Of a DNA stretch of 64,000 nt, positions 37,893 through 46,654 are shown piece by piece. Positions within the stretch are counted from its first letter, which is position 1. Every line of letters begins with the position of its first letter. The DNA lies in assembly GCF_900187425.1 (NCBI RefSeq), contig NZ_FYDJ01000003.1:62001-126000 (forward strand), read 5' to 3'. Below the pieces are notes generated by a model. It did no database searches. It was not told where the DNA came from and saw only the letters and a program-made list of their open reading frames with translations. The stretch comes from Pseudomonas sp. Irchel s3h14. Its GTDB lineage: Bacteria > Pseudomonadota > Gammaproteobacteria > Pseudomonadales > Pseudomonadaceae. A program made the position numbers and the translations under genes.

Positions 37893-39440
37893 TCAGACCT
37901 TGTTGAACAGGCCCAATTGCGCAATCTTGCTGAACGCCAACTGCGAGGCCTGCAACATGGTTTGCTGCAAGGTCAGGCGAGTCATTACTTCGGCAGGATC
38001 GGAATCACGGATCGTCGACTGTGTTTGCGCGTTCGCCAGCACCATCGCCTGGTTGGTATCACTCTGAGTATCCAGCGCCGAGCCGCGACCGCCGACCGAG
38101 CTCAAGCCGGCGGACAATTGATCGATGCCGCTGGCGAGGTTACCCATCCCCGATACCATCGCCGCCAGTTGCTTCTGGGTCGCGACGGCGTTACCTGTGG
38201 TCGGCGTGTTCAGTGCGGTTTTCAACTGGCTCACGGTGTCCAGAATGTTCTGGGTCTCGTGGGTGTTGACCGCCACGTTGAACTGATCGCCTGCCAACAG
38301 TGGATTGGCCGGGGTGTCATTCAGCGTGAATTCCACACCCGATGCCGTGGCGGTATTACCCACCATCGTTCCACTGGAGACCGGCTTGCTGTCGGCGGTG
38401 ATGGGTGCGGCGTACAAGTCGAACGCGCTGGCGCTGGTGAATTTCAGCACCGCCGAGCCACTCGGGAAGCTGGCGTGGTACGCGGCCGGGTTGGTGATTC
38501 TGGTGCTGGTCGCCTGGACGGTGCTCGGGTTGCCCGGTCCACGGGAAACGTTGAACGTGTCCGGCTTCGCTTCCAGCTTGAACGTACGCCCGGCCAACGC
38601 AGCGTTGGGGTCATTGAAGTTCAGGGTCAGGTCGACACCGCGAAAGCTCACACTCTGGTTCTTGCCGTTGGTGATGAGGCCGCCCTGAGTGGCTTCATTC
38701 GTCACGTCGTTGCCGCCCGCATCAGTAATCTTCAACTGAGTGCCACTGGTAAATTCCACCAGGTACGGCTCGCCGCCGCGGAATTTATTGTTGTATGACA
38801 CGCTCGACGACACTTGCCCGTCGGACAGAGTCACAAGACCGTCATTCATCGACCCGGTAACCTGGGTGCGGCTGGTGTTGATCGCTTGCTGGAACACTTC
38901 CCAACCGGTGCTGTTGGTGGCCATCGACATGCTGTCGCCGATCGGCAGGTTCAGGGTCACCTGGTCGCCGTTGTAGCTGTAGGTGCCATCGGAGTTGCGT
39001 GAGAACGGAGCCGTATCGCCCTTGGAGCCGGCGAAGATGTATTTGCCGTTTTCATCCTGGCTGTTCATCAGGCTCAGCAGCTGCTCTTCGATCTGGCCCA
39101 GTTCCGAGGCGTTGGCCTGACGGTCGGCATCGGTGTAACCGGCGTTGTTGGCACCGATGGCCAGTTCCTTGGCACGTTGCAACACGTTGTTGATGCTGGT
39201 CATCACTGACTCGGCCTGACCCAGGGTCGCCTTGATCGTGTTGGTGTTGGCCTTGTACTGATCAAGCATCGAAGCCTGCTGACCCAACTGCAACAGACGC
39301 GAGGCGCCGACCGGATCATCGGCGGCCGTGTTGACGCGAACCAGGCTGCTGGCCTCTTCGCTGCTCTTGACCACGTTGGCGAAGTTCTTCTGATAGTTCG
39401 CAGCCGAGGACTCGTAAAACTGGGCGGTAGAAATGCGCAT
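37893..39440 (-). CDS. flgL: Flagellar hook-filament junction protein FlgL
   Basis: FlgL (HAP3) joins hook and filament. The 515-residue product has the flagellin-like N-terminus (MRISTAQFYESSAANYQKN, and ADDPVGASRLLQLGQQ) and C-terminus (DPAEVMTRLTLQQTMLQASQLAFSKI). The long variable middle is larger than in P. aeruginosa. It is 13 bp after flgK and last in the flgFGHIJKL operon. Confidence 0.96.
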   Translation of the reverse strand: MRISTAQFYESSAANYQKNFANVVKSSEEASSLVRVNTAADDPVGASRLLQLGQQASMLDQYKANTNTIKATLGQAESVMTSINNVLQRAKELAIGANNAGYTDADRQANASELGQIEEQLLSLMNSQDENGKYIFAGSKGDTAPFSRNSDGTYSYNGDQVTLNLPIGDSMSMATNSTGWEVFQQAINTSRTQVTGSMNDGLVTLSDGQVSSSVSYNNKFRGGEPYLVEFTSGTQLKITDAGGNDVTNEATQGGLITNGKNQSVSFRGVDLTLNFNDPNAALAGRTFKLEAKPDTFNVSRGPGNPSTVQATSTRITNPAAYHASFPSGSAVLKFTSASAFDLYAAPITADSKPVSSGTMVGNTATASGVEFTLNDTPANPLLAGDQFNVAVNTHETQNILDTVSQLKTALNTPTTGNAVATQKQLAAMVSGMGNLASGIDQLSAGLSSVGGRGSALDTQSDTNQAMVLANAQTQSTIRDSDPAEVMTRLTLQQTMLQASQLAFSKIAQLGLFNKV

Positions 39441-39453
39441 GGGCTACGACTCC

Positions 39454-41523
39454 TTAAATGCTGTTGATCAATGTGCTGAAAATTTGCTGCGCAGCCTTGA
39501 TGATCTGCGAAGAGGCGGTGTAGTACTGCTGATACTTGACCAGGTTGCCGGTTTCCTCATCGAGGTCGACACCCGAAAGCGAGTCGCGCGCACCTTTGGC
39601 GTTCGCCAGGATGGCTTCGGTCGCGGCGCTGTCGAGCTTGCCCTGGGCGGCCTTGGAGCCAACGCCTTCGACCAGTTTGCCGTAAGCGTCGTTCAGCGAA
39701 ATACCTTTGCTGGCGGAGCCGGTGTCCACGGTTTGCGCGGTCTGCAAGCCGGCCAGTGCGGTGCCGTTACGGTTGTCCAGGCTGCCCGGCTGACTGAGCG
39801 AGACGTTGATCCCGGCGCCGTTGCTGGGGGAGCCGGCGATGGTCATGCTGAAGGCCGCGGTGTACTGAGTCGCAGGCGCAGGCGGGATCGGCGCACCCGT
39901 GGCATCCTTGAGCGGAATACTCAGGTTCAGGGTGTTGCTCTCACCTGGCTTGATGGTGCCGCTGCTGATCACCCCACCCTTGGCATCCAGAAACTGGTAG
40001 GCCTGGCTGGTGCCGTCGGCGGACACCGCACCAAATACAACCTTGGTCGGCGTGGAGTTTTTCAGGCCGTTTTGCATCGCGGTTTTGGTGGCCGCGTCGT
40101 AGATATCGAATTGGGTGGTCAGGGTCGGTTGGCCGCTGGCCGGAATGGTCAGGGTGCCATTGCCGCTGCCGCTGGCCGCGATGGCCGCACCCAACGGTGC
40201 CGCGATGGCCAGACGTTTGGAGTCGGTCATCTCGGTCTTGATGTTGGCGGCCGCGTTACGGGTCGGGGTGATCTTGAAGGTATCGCCTGCAGCGGCGGTG
40301 CCACCGGTTAGCTTCAAGGAGAAACCTTCGATCACCGGCGCGGGTGTGGTCGTCGTGCTGTAGCTGCCGCCCACAGACGTATTGTCTGGCAGGCGCTGCA
40401 CGGTGTAGTCGGTGGCGCTGGTGAACGTCACTTTGTAATCGTTGATGGTCAGCTTGCCGGTGTCTTCGATGCTGACATCGAAGTTGCCCGAACCCACGCT
40501 GTTATTGCCGGAGGCGATGCTGCGCTGAGCCATCTGCGCGGCACTGTTGACGCTGTTGAACAGGTTCGAACCGAAGTCACCGTTCTTGTCGATGCCCTGG
40601 GCCTGAATACTGTTCATCTGATCGGCGACGACCAGAGCGACGCGACCCAGTTCGTTCATGGCAGGGTCGAGCACGGTGCTGCGATAGCGCAGCAAACCGC
40701 CGATTTCGCCACCGGTCATGATCGACGTGATATCGATGGTGCTCGAACCACGATTGAGTTGCAGCGACAAGCGGTTCGGGTCGTCTTTGCCCGGCACGAC
40801 TTCGAGTTTGTTGACGGTGTTGCCCATGACCAACGGCTGGCCGCTGCCCAAGTAGATATCGACGTTACCTTCACGTTCAACGATCTGCGCGCCGGTAAAG
40901 GTCGAGAGCTGGCGTACCGTCTCGTTACGGGCGTCGAGCAGCTCGTTCGGCATGCCGCCGGAGCTGGAAATCTCGGAAATCTTCTGGTTCAACTGCGCCA
41001 CGGTGGCGGCCAGTTTATTGACCTGATCGGCCATGCTCGTCAGGTTGCCATTGATGTTCGCGTTCTGCGCGTTCAACTGGCTGGACACCGAATTAAAACG
41101 GTTGCTCAAGGCCTGGGCATCGCTGAGCAGCAACTGGCGTGAAGCGTCGTCACCCGGTTTGGCGTTGACGTTCTGTACCGAGGCGAAGAACTTGGTCAGT
41201 GCGCCATTGAGGCCGGTGCCGCTGTCCGACAGCAGTTTGTCCAGCGGCGTGACCTGACCCAGGTACGCGGCCGAATCACTGTTGAGCGACGTGGTGGTCT
41301 GCAGTTGGGCGTCAAGGTAGCTGTTGTACACCCGACGTACATCGGCCAGGGTCGTGCCGGTACCGATGTAGACATTGCCGAACTGCTGCGAGGCTTTGGT
41401 GCCCTGCACGGTCTGCTGACGCGAGTAACCCGCGGTATCGACGTTGGCGATGTTGTTACCCGTAGTCATCAACGACGATTGGCTGGCTGACAGCCCCGAC
41501 ATCCCGATGTTGAGCAAACTCAT
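39454..41523 (-). CDS. flgK: Flagellar hook-associated protein FlgK
   Basis: FlgK (HAP1) is the first junction protein on the hook. The 689-residue product has the rod/hook N-terminal motif (NIGMSGLSASQSSLMTTGNN, NVDTAGYSRQ) and a C-terminus SGVDLDEETGNLVKYQQYY, matching the family motif. The central variable region is Gly/Ser/Thr-rich. It is 23 bp after flgJ and 13 bp before flgL. Confidence 0.97.
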   Translation of the reverse strand: MSLLNIGMSGLSASQSSLMTTGNNIANVDTAGYSRQQTVQGTKASQQFGNVYIGTGTTLADVRRVYNSYLDAQLQTTTSLNSDSAAYLGQVTPLDKLLSDSGTGLNGALTKFFASVQNVNAKPGDDASRQLLLSDAQALSNRFNSVSSQLNAQNANINGNLTSMADQVNKLAATVAQLNQKISEISSSGGMPNELLDARNETVRQLSTFTGAQIVEREGNVDIYLGSGQPLVMGNTVNKLEVVPGKDDPNRLSLQLNRGSSTIDITSIMTGGEIGGLLRYRSTVLDPAMNELGRVALVVADQMNSIQAQGIDKNGDFGSNLFNSVNSAAQMAQRSIASGNNSVGSGNFDVSIEDTGKLTINDYKVTFTSATDYTVQRLPDNTSVGGSYSTTTTPAPVIEGFSLKLTGGTAAAGDTFKITPTRNAAANIKTEMTDSKRLAIAAPLGAAIAASGSGNGTLTIPASGQPTLTTQFDIYDAATKTAMQNGLKNSTPTKVVFGAVSADGTSQAYQFLDAKGGVISSGTIKPGESNTLNLSIPLKDATGAPIPPAPATQYTAAFSMTIAGSPSNGAGINVSLSQPGSLDNRNGTALAGLQTAQTVDTGSASKGISLNDAYGKLVEGVGSKAAQGKLDSAATEAILANAKGARDSLSGVDLDEETGNLVKYQQYYTASSQIIKAAQQIFSTLINSI

Positions 41524-41546
41524 GGTTCAGACCTTATAGCTTATGC

Positions 41547-42848
41547 CTATAGAGGCGTGGTGGTAGCGCCCGCCGCAGCGTAGTTCTGGTAACTCGTCAT
41601 CTGCTTGGCTATCTGCGAAATCTTGCTTGCGTAGTCCGGGTCGGTTGCATAACCGGCCTTTTGCAACTCGCGTACAAACTGTTCTGGGTTATCGGCCGAC
41701 TTCACAACATCTTGATAGCGATTGTTGGTTTGCAGCAGCGTCACAAGGTCATGGAAGCTGTCCTTGTAAGAGTCATAGGAACGGAACTGAGCCGTCTCCT
41801 TGACCATCTCGCCATTCCTGAATTCGCTGGTGATTGCCCGCGCCGATTCGCCCTCCCAACTGCTGCCGGCCTTGATGCCGAACAGGTTGTGACTGCTGCT
41901 GCCATCCTGGGCGCGCATGACCGATTTGCCCCAACCGGTTTCCAGGGCGGCCTGCGCCACCAGGTAACGCGGATCGACACCAATGCGTTCGGCGGCCTCT
42001 TTGGCCATCGGTAGCATGGTGTTGACGAATTCGTCGGCGGAACTGAACGCTTTCTTCGCCGGTGCCAGCGGTATTTGCGCCATGGCACGACCATAAACCT
42101 GCAGGCGCCCGCTGGATGTCGTATCCGTTTGCGAAGCCAGCCAATCGCCGTTGTACAGGGGACCGGCACCGGTCTTGGTGCTCTGCGGCATTTGGATGTT
42201 GTTCTGCGCCGTCGCGGCGGTCGCGGCAGTGGTCGATGCCGACGGCACCAGCCCTGCGAGCAAGCGATCGGCCAGTTTCGGCGGCAGCGCCAGGCGTCGC
42301 TGATTGATCAGCGCCATGTCATTGCGATGAGTGCCCTCGCCCGCACTGGCCGACGACATCACCGAGCGCGAAGCCCACAACGGACGCTCGCCATTGAGGC
42401 GCGACAGCGGCCCGTTGGTGGCGACCGTACCGGCGGCAATCGGGGTTTCCACGGCGGCTTTCGCGGCAGCTTGCTTGGCGGCTGACGCAGCAGCAGCCTC
42501 GCCCGGGGCCAGCGGTTTGTTCTTCGACATCTGACGCATCAGCACGTCAGCCAGACCAATGCCACCGCCCTCACGGGACATGGAAACGGCCAACTGCTGG
42601 TCGTACATTTCCTGGTATTGCTTGGCTGCCGGCGTGTTGAGCGGATTGTCCTGGCCCAGCGCGTCGGTGGCCGAGCGCATGGACTTGAGCATTTCACCGA
42701 GGAACAGCGACTCGAATTCCTGCGCAACCTTGCGCATGTTCGCGTCACTGTCCTTGTCGCCGACCTTGAGCTGGTTCAAGCGATTCAGGTCCGAGTAGGA
42801 ACCCGAATCGTTGCTGCTGACTCCCAATCCGCCCTTGCGCATATCCAT
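41547..42848 (-). CDS. flgJ: Flagellar rod-assembly muramidase FlgJ
   Basis: FlgJ is a periplasmic two-domain protein. The N-terminal rod-binding domain (about 30-105: AQEFESLFLGEMLKSMR, YQEMYDQQL) caps the growing rod. The C-terminal GH73 glucosaminidase (about 265-425: AAERIGVDPRYLVAQAALETGWGKSV, with the catalytic Glu in ALETGWG) cuts a hole in peptidoglycan. The linker is Ala/Thr/Pro-rich. The ATG at 42848 has GAGGA 8 nt upstream. It lies between flgI and flgK. Confidence 0.96.
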   Translation of the reverse strand: MDMRKGGLGVSSNDSGSYSDLNRLNQLKVGDKDSDANMRKVAQEFESLFLGEMLKSMRSATDALGQDNPLNTPAAKQYQEMYDQQLAVSMSREGGGIGLADVLMRQMSKNKPLAPGEAAAASAAKQAAAKAAVETPIAAGTVATNGPLSRLNGERPLWASRSVMSSASAGEGTHRNDMALINQRRLALPPKLADRLLAGLVPSASTTAATAATAQNNIQMPQSTKTGAGPLYNGDWLASQTDTTSSGRLQVYGRAMAQIPLAPAKKAFSSADEFVNTMLPMAKEAAERIGVDPRYLVAQAALETGWGKSVMRAQDGSSSHNLFGIKAGSSWEGESARAITSEFRNGEMVKETAQFRSYDSYKDSFHDLVTLLQTNNRYQDVVKSADNPEQFVRELQKAGYATDPDYASKISQIAKQMTSYQNYAAAGATTTPL

Positions 42849-42859
42849 GGTCGCCGTCC

Positions 42860-43975
42860 TCAGATCACGATCAGGTCGGCTTGCAACGCGCCGGCCTGTT
42901 TCAGTGCTTCGAGGATGGCCATCAAGTCACCCGGCGCCGCGCCGACCTGGTTCACCGCACGCACGATTTCGTCGAGGGTGGTGCCCGGACCGAACTTGAA
43001 CATCGGCTTGGCTTCCTGCTGGGCGTTGACCCGCGAGCGCGGCACGACCGCCGTCTGCCCATTGGACAGAGGGCCGGGCTGGCTGACGATCGGGTCTTCG
43101 GTGATGGTCACGGTCAGACTGCCGTGGGTCACGGCGGCCGGGGAAACCTTGACGTTCTGGCCGATCACGATGGTGCCTGTCCGCGAGTTGATGATGACTT
43201 TCGCCACCGCCTGACCCGGGTCGACTTCAAGGTTCTCGATGATCGACAAATAGTCGACGCGCTGACTCGGATCGAGTGGCGCACTGACGCGAATCGAACC
43301 GCCGTCGATGGCCTGGGCAACGCCAGGACCGAGCATATTATTGATCTTGTCGACGATGCGCTTGGCCGTGGTGAAGTCCGAACGATTGAGGTTCAGCGTC
43401 AAGCTGTTGCCCTGGTTGAACCCGCTCGGCACCGAACGCTCAACCGATGCACCGCCCGGGATACGACCGGCCGACGGAACGTTGACAGTGATCTTCGAAC
43501 CGTCACGACCTTCGGCATCAAAACCGCCGACCACCAGGTTGCCCTGAGCGACCGCATAGACGTTGCCGTCGATACCCTTGAGCGGCGTCAGCAGCAAGGT
43601 GCCGCCGCGCAGGCTCTTGGAGTTACCGATGGACGATACAGTGATGTCGACCTGTTGACCCGGCTTGGCGAACGCCGGCAAATCAGCACTGATCGACACC
43701 GCCGCAACGTTCTTCAACTGCACGTTACCCGAACCCGCCGGCACCTTGATGCCGAACTGCGAGAGCATGTTGTTGAAGGTCTGCAGGGTGAACGGGGTTT
43801 GCGTCGTCTGGTCACCGGTACCGTTAAGCCCGACCACCAGGCCGTAGCCGATCAATTGGTTGGAACGTACGCCGGAAATACTGGCGATATCCTTCAGCCG
43901 CTCGGCTTGCGCGTTGAACGCTGCAGACAGCATCAGGGCGGCCACCATCAGGTGTTTAAGATTCAACGTAGCCAC
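42860..43975 (-). CDS. flgI: Flagellar P-ring protein FlgI
   Basis: FlgI forms the periplasmic P ring around the rod. The 371-residue precursor has a signal peptide ([15 protein letters not shown], cleaved before ERLKDIAS). Conserved FlgI blocks follow, including [19 protein letters not shown] and the C-terminal [17 protein letters not shown]. The frame starts with GTG at 43975, directly after the flgH stop. An internal ATG at MVAALM could also serve but would shorten the signal peptide. Confidence 0.96.
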   Translation of the reverse strand: MATLNLKHLMVAALMLSAAFNAQAERLKDIASISGVRSNQLIGYGLVVGLNGTGDQTTQTPFTLQTFNNMLSQFGIKVPAGSGNVQLKNVAAVSISADLPAFAKPGQQVDITVSSIGNSKSLRGGTLLLTPLKGIDGNVYAVAQGNLVVGGFDAEGRDGSKITVNVPSAGRIPGGASVERSVPSGFNQGNSLTLNLNRSDFTTAKRIVDKINNMLGPGVAQAIDGGSIRVSAPLDPSQRVDYLSIIENLEVDPGQAVAKVIINSRTGTIVIGQNVKVSPAAVTHGSLTVTITEDPIVSQPGPLSNGQTAVVPRSRVNAQQEAKPMFKFGPGTTLDEIVRAVNQVGAAPGDLMAILEALKQAGALQADLIVI

Positions 43976-44671
43976 CTAGAAAGGGAACAGCGGGCTGAGG
44001 AAGAAACGGTCGAACCAGCCTGGCTGACTCGCATCGGCAAACGAACCGGTGCCCGAATAGGTAATGCGTGCATCGGCGATACGGGTCGACGAAACGGTGT
44101 TGTCAGTCGCGATGTCATCGGCGCGAACAAGCCCTGCAATCCGCACCAGTTCATCACCGGTATTGAGGGTCATCCACTTCTCGCCGCGTACGGCGATGAT
44201 GCCGTTGGGCAACACGTCGGCGACGGTCACGGTGATCGAACCGGTCAGGCTGTTGCCCTGCCCGGCCTTGCTGTCACCCTTGGTCGCGCGGTCGCCGCTG
44301 TAACTCGCATTCAGCGTCAGGTCACCGTCACCCAATGGATTGGTGACGTGAGGAATTGTGCCGAACAGCGACGTCAGGCCAATGCCGGCCTTACTGTTCT
44401 TGGCCACTTGCGAGTTGGCATTTTTACTGGCCTGGGTTCTTTCGTTCAGGGTGATGGTGATGATGTCACCGACCCGGAACGCCTTGCGGTCGCTGTACAG
44501 GTTCTGTTCGAAACCGGCCTGGTAGATCGAGCCGTTATTCGCGGCGGCGGGCAACGGCGTACGCGGCAACACCGGGGCGTAGTAAGGGTCATTGGGCTTG
44601 GGCGTCGGACCGACGCAACCCGCCAGCGCGGCGACGCCACTCAGTGCCAGAACAGATACAAAGCGATTCAT
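43976..44671 (-). CDS. flgH: Flagellar L-ring lipoprotein FlgH
   Basis: FlgH forms the outer-membrane L ring. The 231-residue lipoprotein precursor has a lipobox LAGC with Cys19 as the acylation site, followed by the family motifs GSIYQAG and [21 protein letters not shown], and later [17 protein letters not shown]. It lies between flgG and flgI. Confidence 0.97.
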   Translation of the reverse strand: MNRFVSVLALSGVAALAGCVGPTPKPNDPYYAPVLPRTPLPAAANNGSIYQAGFEQNLYSDRKAFRVGDIITITLNERTQASKNANSQVAKNSKAGIGLTSLFGTIPHVTNPLGDGDLTLNASYSGDRATKGDSKAGQGNSLTGSITVTVADVLPNGIIAVRGEKWMTLNTGDELVRIAGLVRADDIATDNTVSSTRIADARITYSGTGSFADASQPGWFDRFFLSPLFPF

Positions 44672-44723
44672 GACCCTACCTCACGGTGTTGCAGGCGACC
44701 TCATAGCCGCCTCATAGACTTGA

Positions 44724-45509
44724 TTACAGATTCTGCGTTACGAACGAGAGCATCTGGTCGGCGGTGGAGATCACCTTGGAGTTCATCTCGTAAGCGCGCT
44801 GAGTGGTGATCATGTTGACCATCTCTTCAACGGTGCTGACGTTCGAGGTTTCCAGGGTGTTCTGCAGCGTGGTGCCGAAACCGGCCAGACCCGGGGTGCC
44901 GACTTGCGGCGCGCCGCTGGCAGCGGTTTCCAGGAACAGGTTGTTGCCCACAGCCTGCAGACCGGCCGGGTTAATGAAGTCGGCGGTTTGCAGGTTGCCG
45001 ATCACCTGGGATGCCGGGTTGCCGGCAACGGTGATGGACACGGTGCCGTCGCGACCGACCGTGAAGGTCTGGGCATCGTTCGGGATGACAATGGCCGGTT
45101 CCAGGGCGAAGCCGTTGGCGTTCACGATCTGACCGTTGGAGTCCAGGTGGAACGTACCGTCACGGGTGTAGGAAGTCGTGCCGTCCGGCTGCAGAATCTG
45201 GAAGAAACCGCGACCGTCGATGGCCATGTCCAACGGCTGCTCGGTGGTTTGCAGGCTGCCGGCGGTGAAGTTTTTCTGGGTGCCGACAATGCGCACACCG
45301 GTACCCAATTGCAGACCCGACGGCAGTTCACTGTCCTGGGTCGACTGGGCGCCTGGCTGGCGTTTGATCTGGTAGAGCAAGTCCTGGAACTCGGCGCGGT
45401 CACGTTTGAAACCCGTGGTCGACACGTTGGCCAGGTTGTTGGAAATGGTCGTCAGGTTGGTGTCCTGGGCGGACAGGCCTGTTTTGGCAACCCATAGAGC
45501 CGGAAGCAT
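44724..45509 (-). CDS. flgG: Flagellar distal rod protein FlgG
   Basis: FlgG builds the distal rod. The 261-residue product has the rod N-terminal motif (LWVAKTGLSAQDTNLTTISN, NVSTTGFKRDRAEFQDLLYQ) and the C-terminal LETSNVSTVEEMVNMITTQR. Length is standard. It lies between flgF and flgH; export is by the flagellar type III system, so it lacks a signal peptide. Confidence 0.97.
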   Translation of the reverse strand: MLPALWVAKTGLSAQDTNLTTISNNLANVSTTGFKRDRAEFQDLLYQIKRQPGAQSTQDSELPSGLQLGTGVRIVGTQKNFTAGSLQTTEQPLDMAIDGRGFFQILQPDGTTSYTRDGTFHLDSNGQIVNANGFALEPAIVIPNDAQTFTVGRDGTVSITVAGNPASQVIGNLQTADFINPAGLQAVGNNLFLETAASGAPQVGTPGLAGFGTTLQNTLETSNVSTVEEMVNMITTQRAYEMNSKVISTADQMLSFVTQNL

Positions 45510-45554
45510 TCGATTCTCCTCGTGCGCCTGTTTTACGGCGCGACGTTCTGATAA

Positions 45555-46295
45555 TTAGCTGATCTGCAAGACCCGAGCCATGGCCTGGTCGTCTTCTTTG
45601 GCGGTGTTCATCATCTTGATGTGCAGCTCGAACTGCTTGGCCAGGGCCAGCACCGAGGTCATCTCTTCCACGGCGTTGACGTTGCTCGACTCAAGGAAAC
45701 CGGACACCAGTTTGACGTCGGCATCGGCTTGCGCCGGCTTGCCGTCCTTGGTGTGGATCGAACCGTCCAGGCCTTTGGTCATGTTCTTGAAGTCTGGGTT
45801 GACCAGTTTGATGCGGTCGACTTCCGCCATCACGCGAGGACCTTCGCCCATCGCACGAATGCTGATGGTGCCGTCCTCGCCCACTTCGATTTGCTGCTCG
45901 GGTGGCACGGCAATCGGCCCGCCATTACCCATCACCGGCATACCGTTGCCGGCCCGCAGCACGCCCAAGGCGTCGACGTTCAGGCTGCCGGTGCGCACGT
46001 AGCTTTCGCCGCCGTCCGGGTTCTGCACGGCGATCCAGCCATTGCCTTGCACCGCGACATCGAGGTCGCGACCGGTTTCCACCAATGCGCCAGGGGAGAA
46101 GTCGGTGGCCGGTCGTTCGGACAGGGCAAACGCACGCGCCGGAAAGCTGTCACCGAACACCGGCATCGAACGCGCCTGCTCCAGGTCTTTCTGGAAACCG
46201 TTGGTGGAGATGTTCGCCAGGTTGTTCGCATGAGCCTTCTGCGCCAGTGCATTCTGGCTGGCGCCGGTCATTGCCACATAAAGGTACTTGTCCAC
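45555..46295 (-). CDS. flgF: Flagellar proximal rod protein FlgF
   Basis: FlgF is a proximal rod subunit. The product is about 246 residues, beginning (M/V)DKYLYVAMTGASQNALAQ, a close match to FlgF of other pseudomonads. The start is a GTG at 46295 with AGAGGA 7 nt upstream; the open frame extends a further 34 codons to 46397 without homology. Rod motifs ANNLANISTNGFQKDLEQ and the C-terminal SSNVNAVEEMTSVLALAKQ are present. It heads the flgFGHIJKL operon, with a sigma-54-like promoter at 46352-46367. Confidence 0.95.
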   Translation of the reverse strand: MDKYLYVAMTGASQNALAQKAHANNLANISTNGFQKDLEQARSMPVFGDSFPARAFALSERPATDFSPGALVETGRDLDVAVQGNGWIAVQNPDGGESYVRTGSLNVDALGVLRAGNGMPVMGNGGPIAVPPEQQIEVGEDGTISIRAMGEGPRVMAEVDRIKLVNPDFKNMTKGLDGSIHTKDGKPAQADADVKLVSGFLESSNVNAVEEMTSVLALAKQFELHIKMMNTAKEDDQAMARVLQIS

Positions 46296-46351
46296 ACTCT
46301 TTCCTCTGCATGCCGGACGTTTGCCGCCCACTGCTGTACTGCTGAGCCATA

Positions 46352-46367
46352 AGCAATTTGCAGACCA
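46352..46367 (-). promoter_or_regulatory. Putative sigma-54 promoter of flgFGHIJKL
   Basis: On the minus strand the sequence reads TGGTCTG-N4-TTGCT with exact GG-N10-GC spacing, about 57 bp upstream of the flgF start. flgFGHIJKL depends on FleR and RpoN in P. aeruginosa, which fits. The -24 half is weaker than in fliE and fleS. Confidence 0.7.
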
Positions 46368-46511
46368 ACTTTTTTCTGGCGGCGCAGGGCCCGGCAAACA
46401 AAGGACTTGAGGGATTCAGAGGGGATTGGAGGATTGTGTCGAAGACGAAAAACCGGCGGTGTTATGCCGCTTCACGGCAAGTGCCGACCTCTTCGGCTCA
46501 ACACCGACCTC

Positions 46512-46648
46512 GTAGCAGCTGTCGAGCTTGCGAGGCTGCGTTCGGCTGCGAAGCAGTCGTGAATCCGGTGCTCGCGGTCATCCTGAAACACCACAGTGTC
46601 TGAATTAACGACTGCTTCGCAGCCGAACGCAGGCTCGACAGCTGCTAC
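46512..46648. repeat. 137-bp palindromic element between phhR and flgF
   Basis: Long inverted arms (left 46512-46560, right 46608-46648) that match over 41 bp apart from an 8-bp insertion in the left arm. The arm core and spacer resemble the element at 4763-4893. It occupies much of the 359-bp phhR-flgF gap; the rest holds the flgF promoter. It lies just downstream of the phhR stop. Confidence 0.85.
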
Positions 46649-46654
46649 AGGGAC

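Noticed and set aside
42881-44809. Plus-strand open frame of 642 codons opposite flgI and flgH
   Set aside because: It is a shadow of well-conserved flagellar genes on the other strand.
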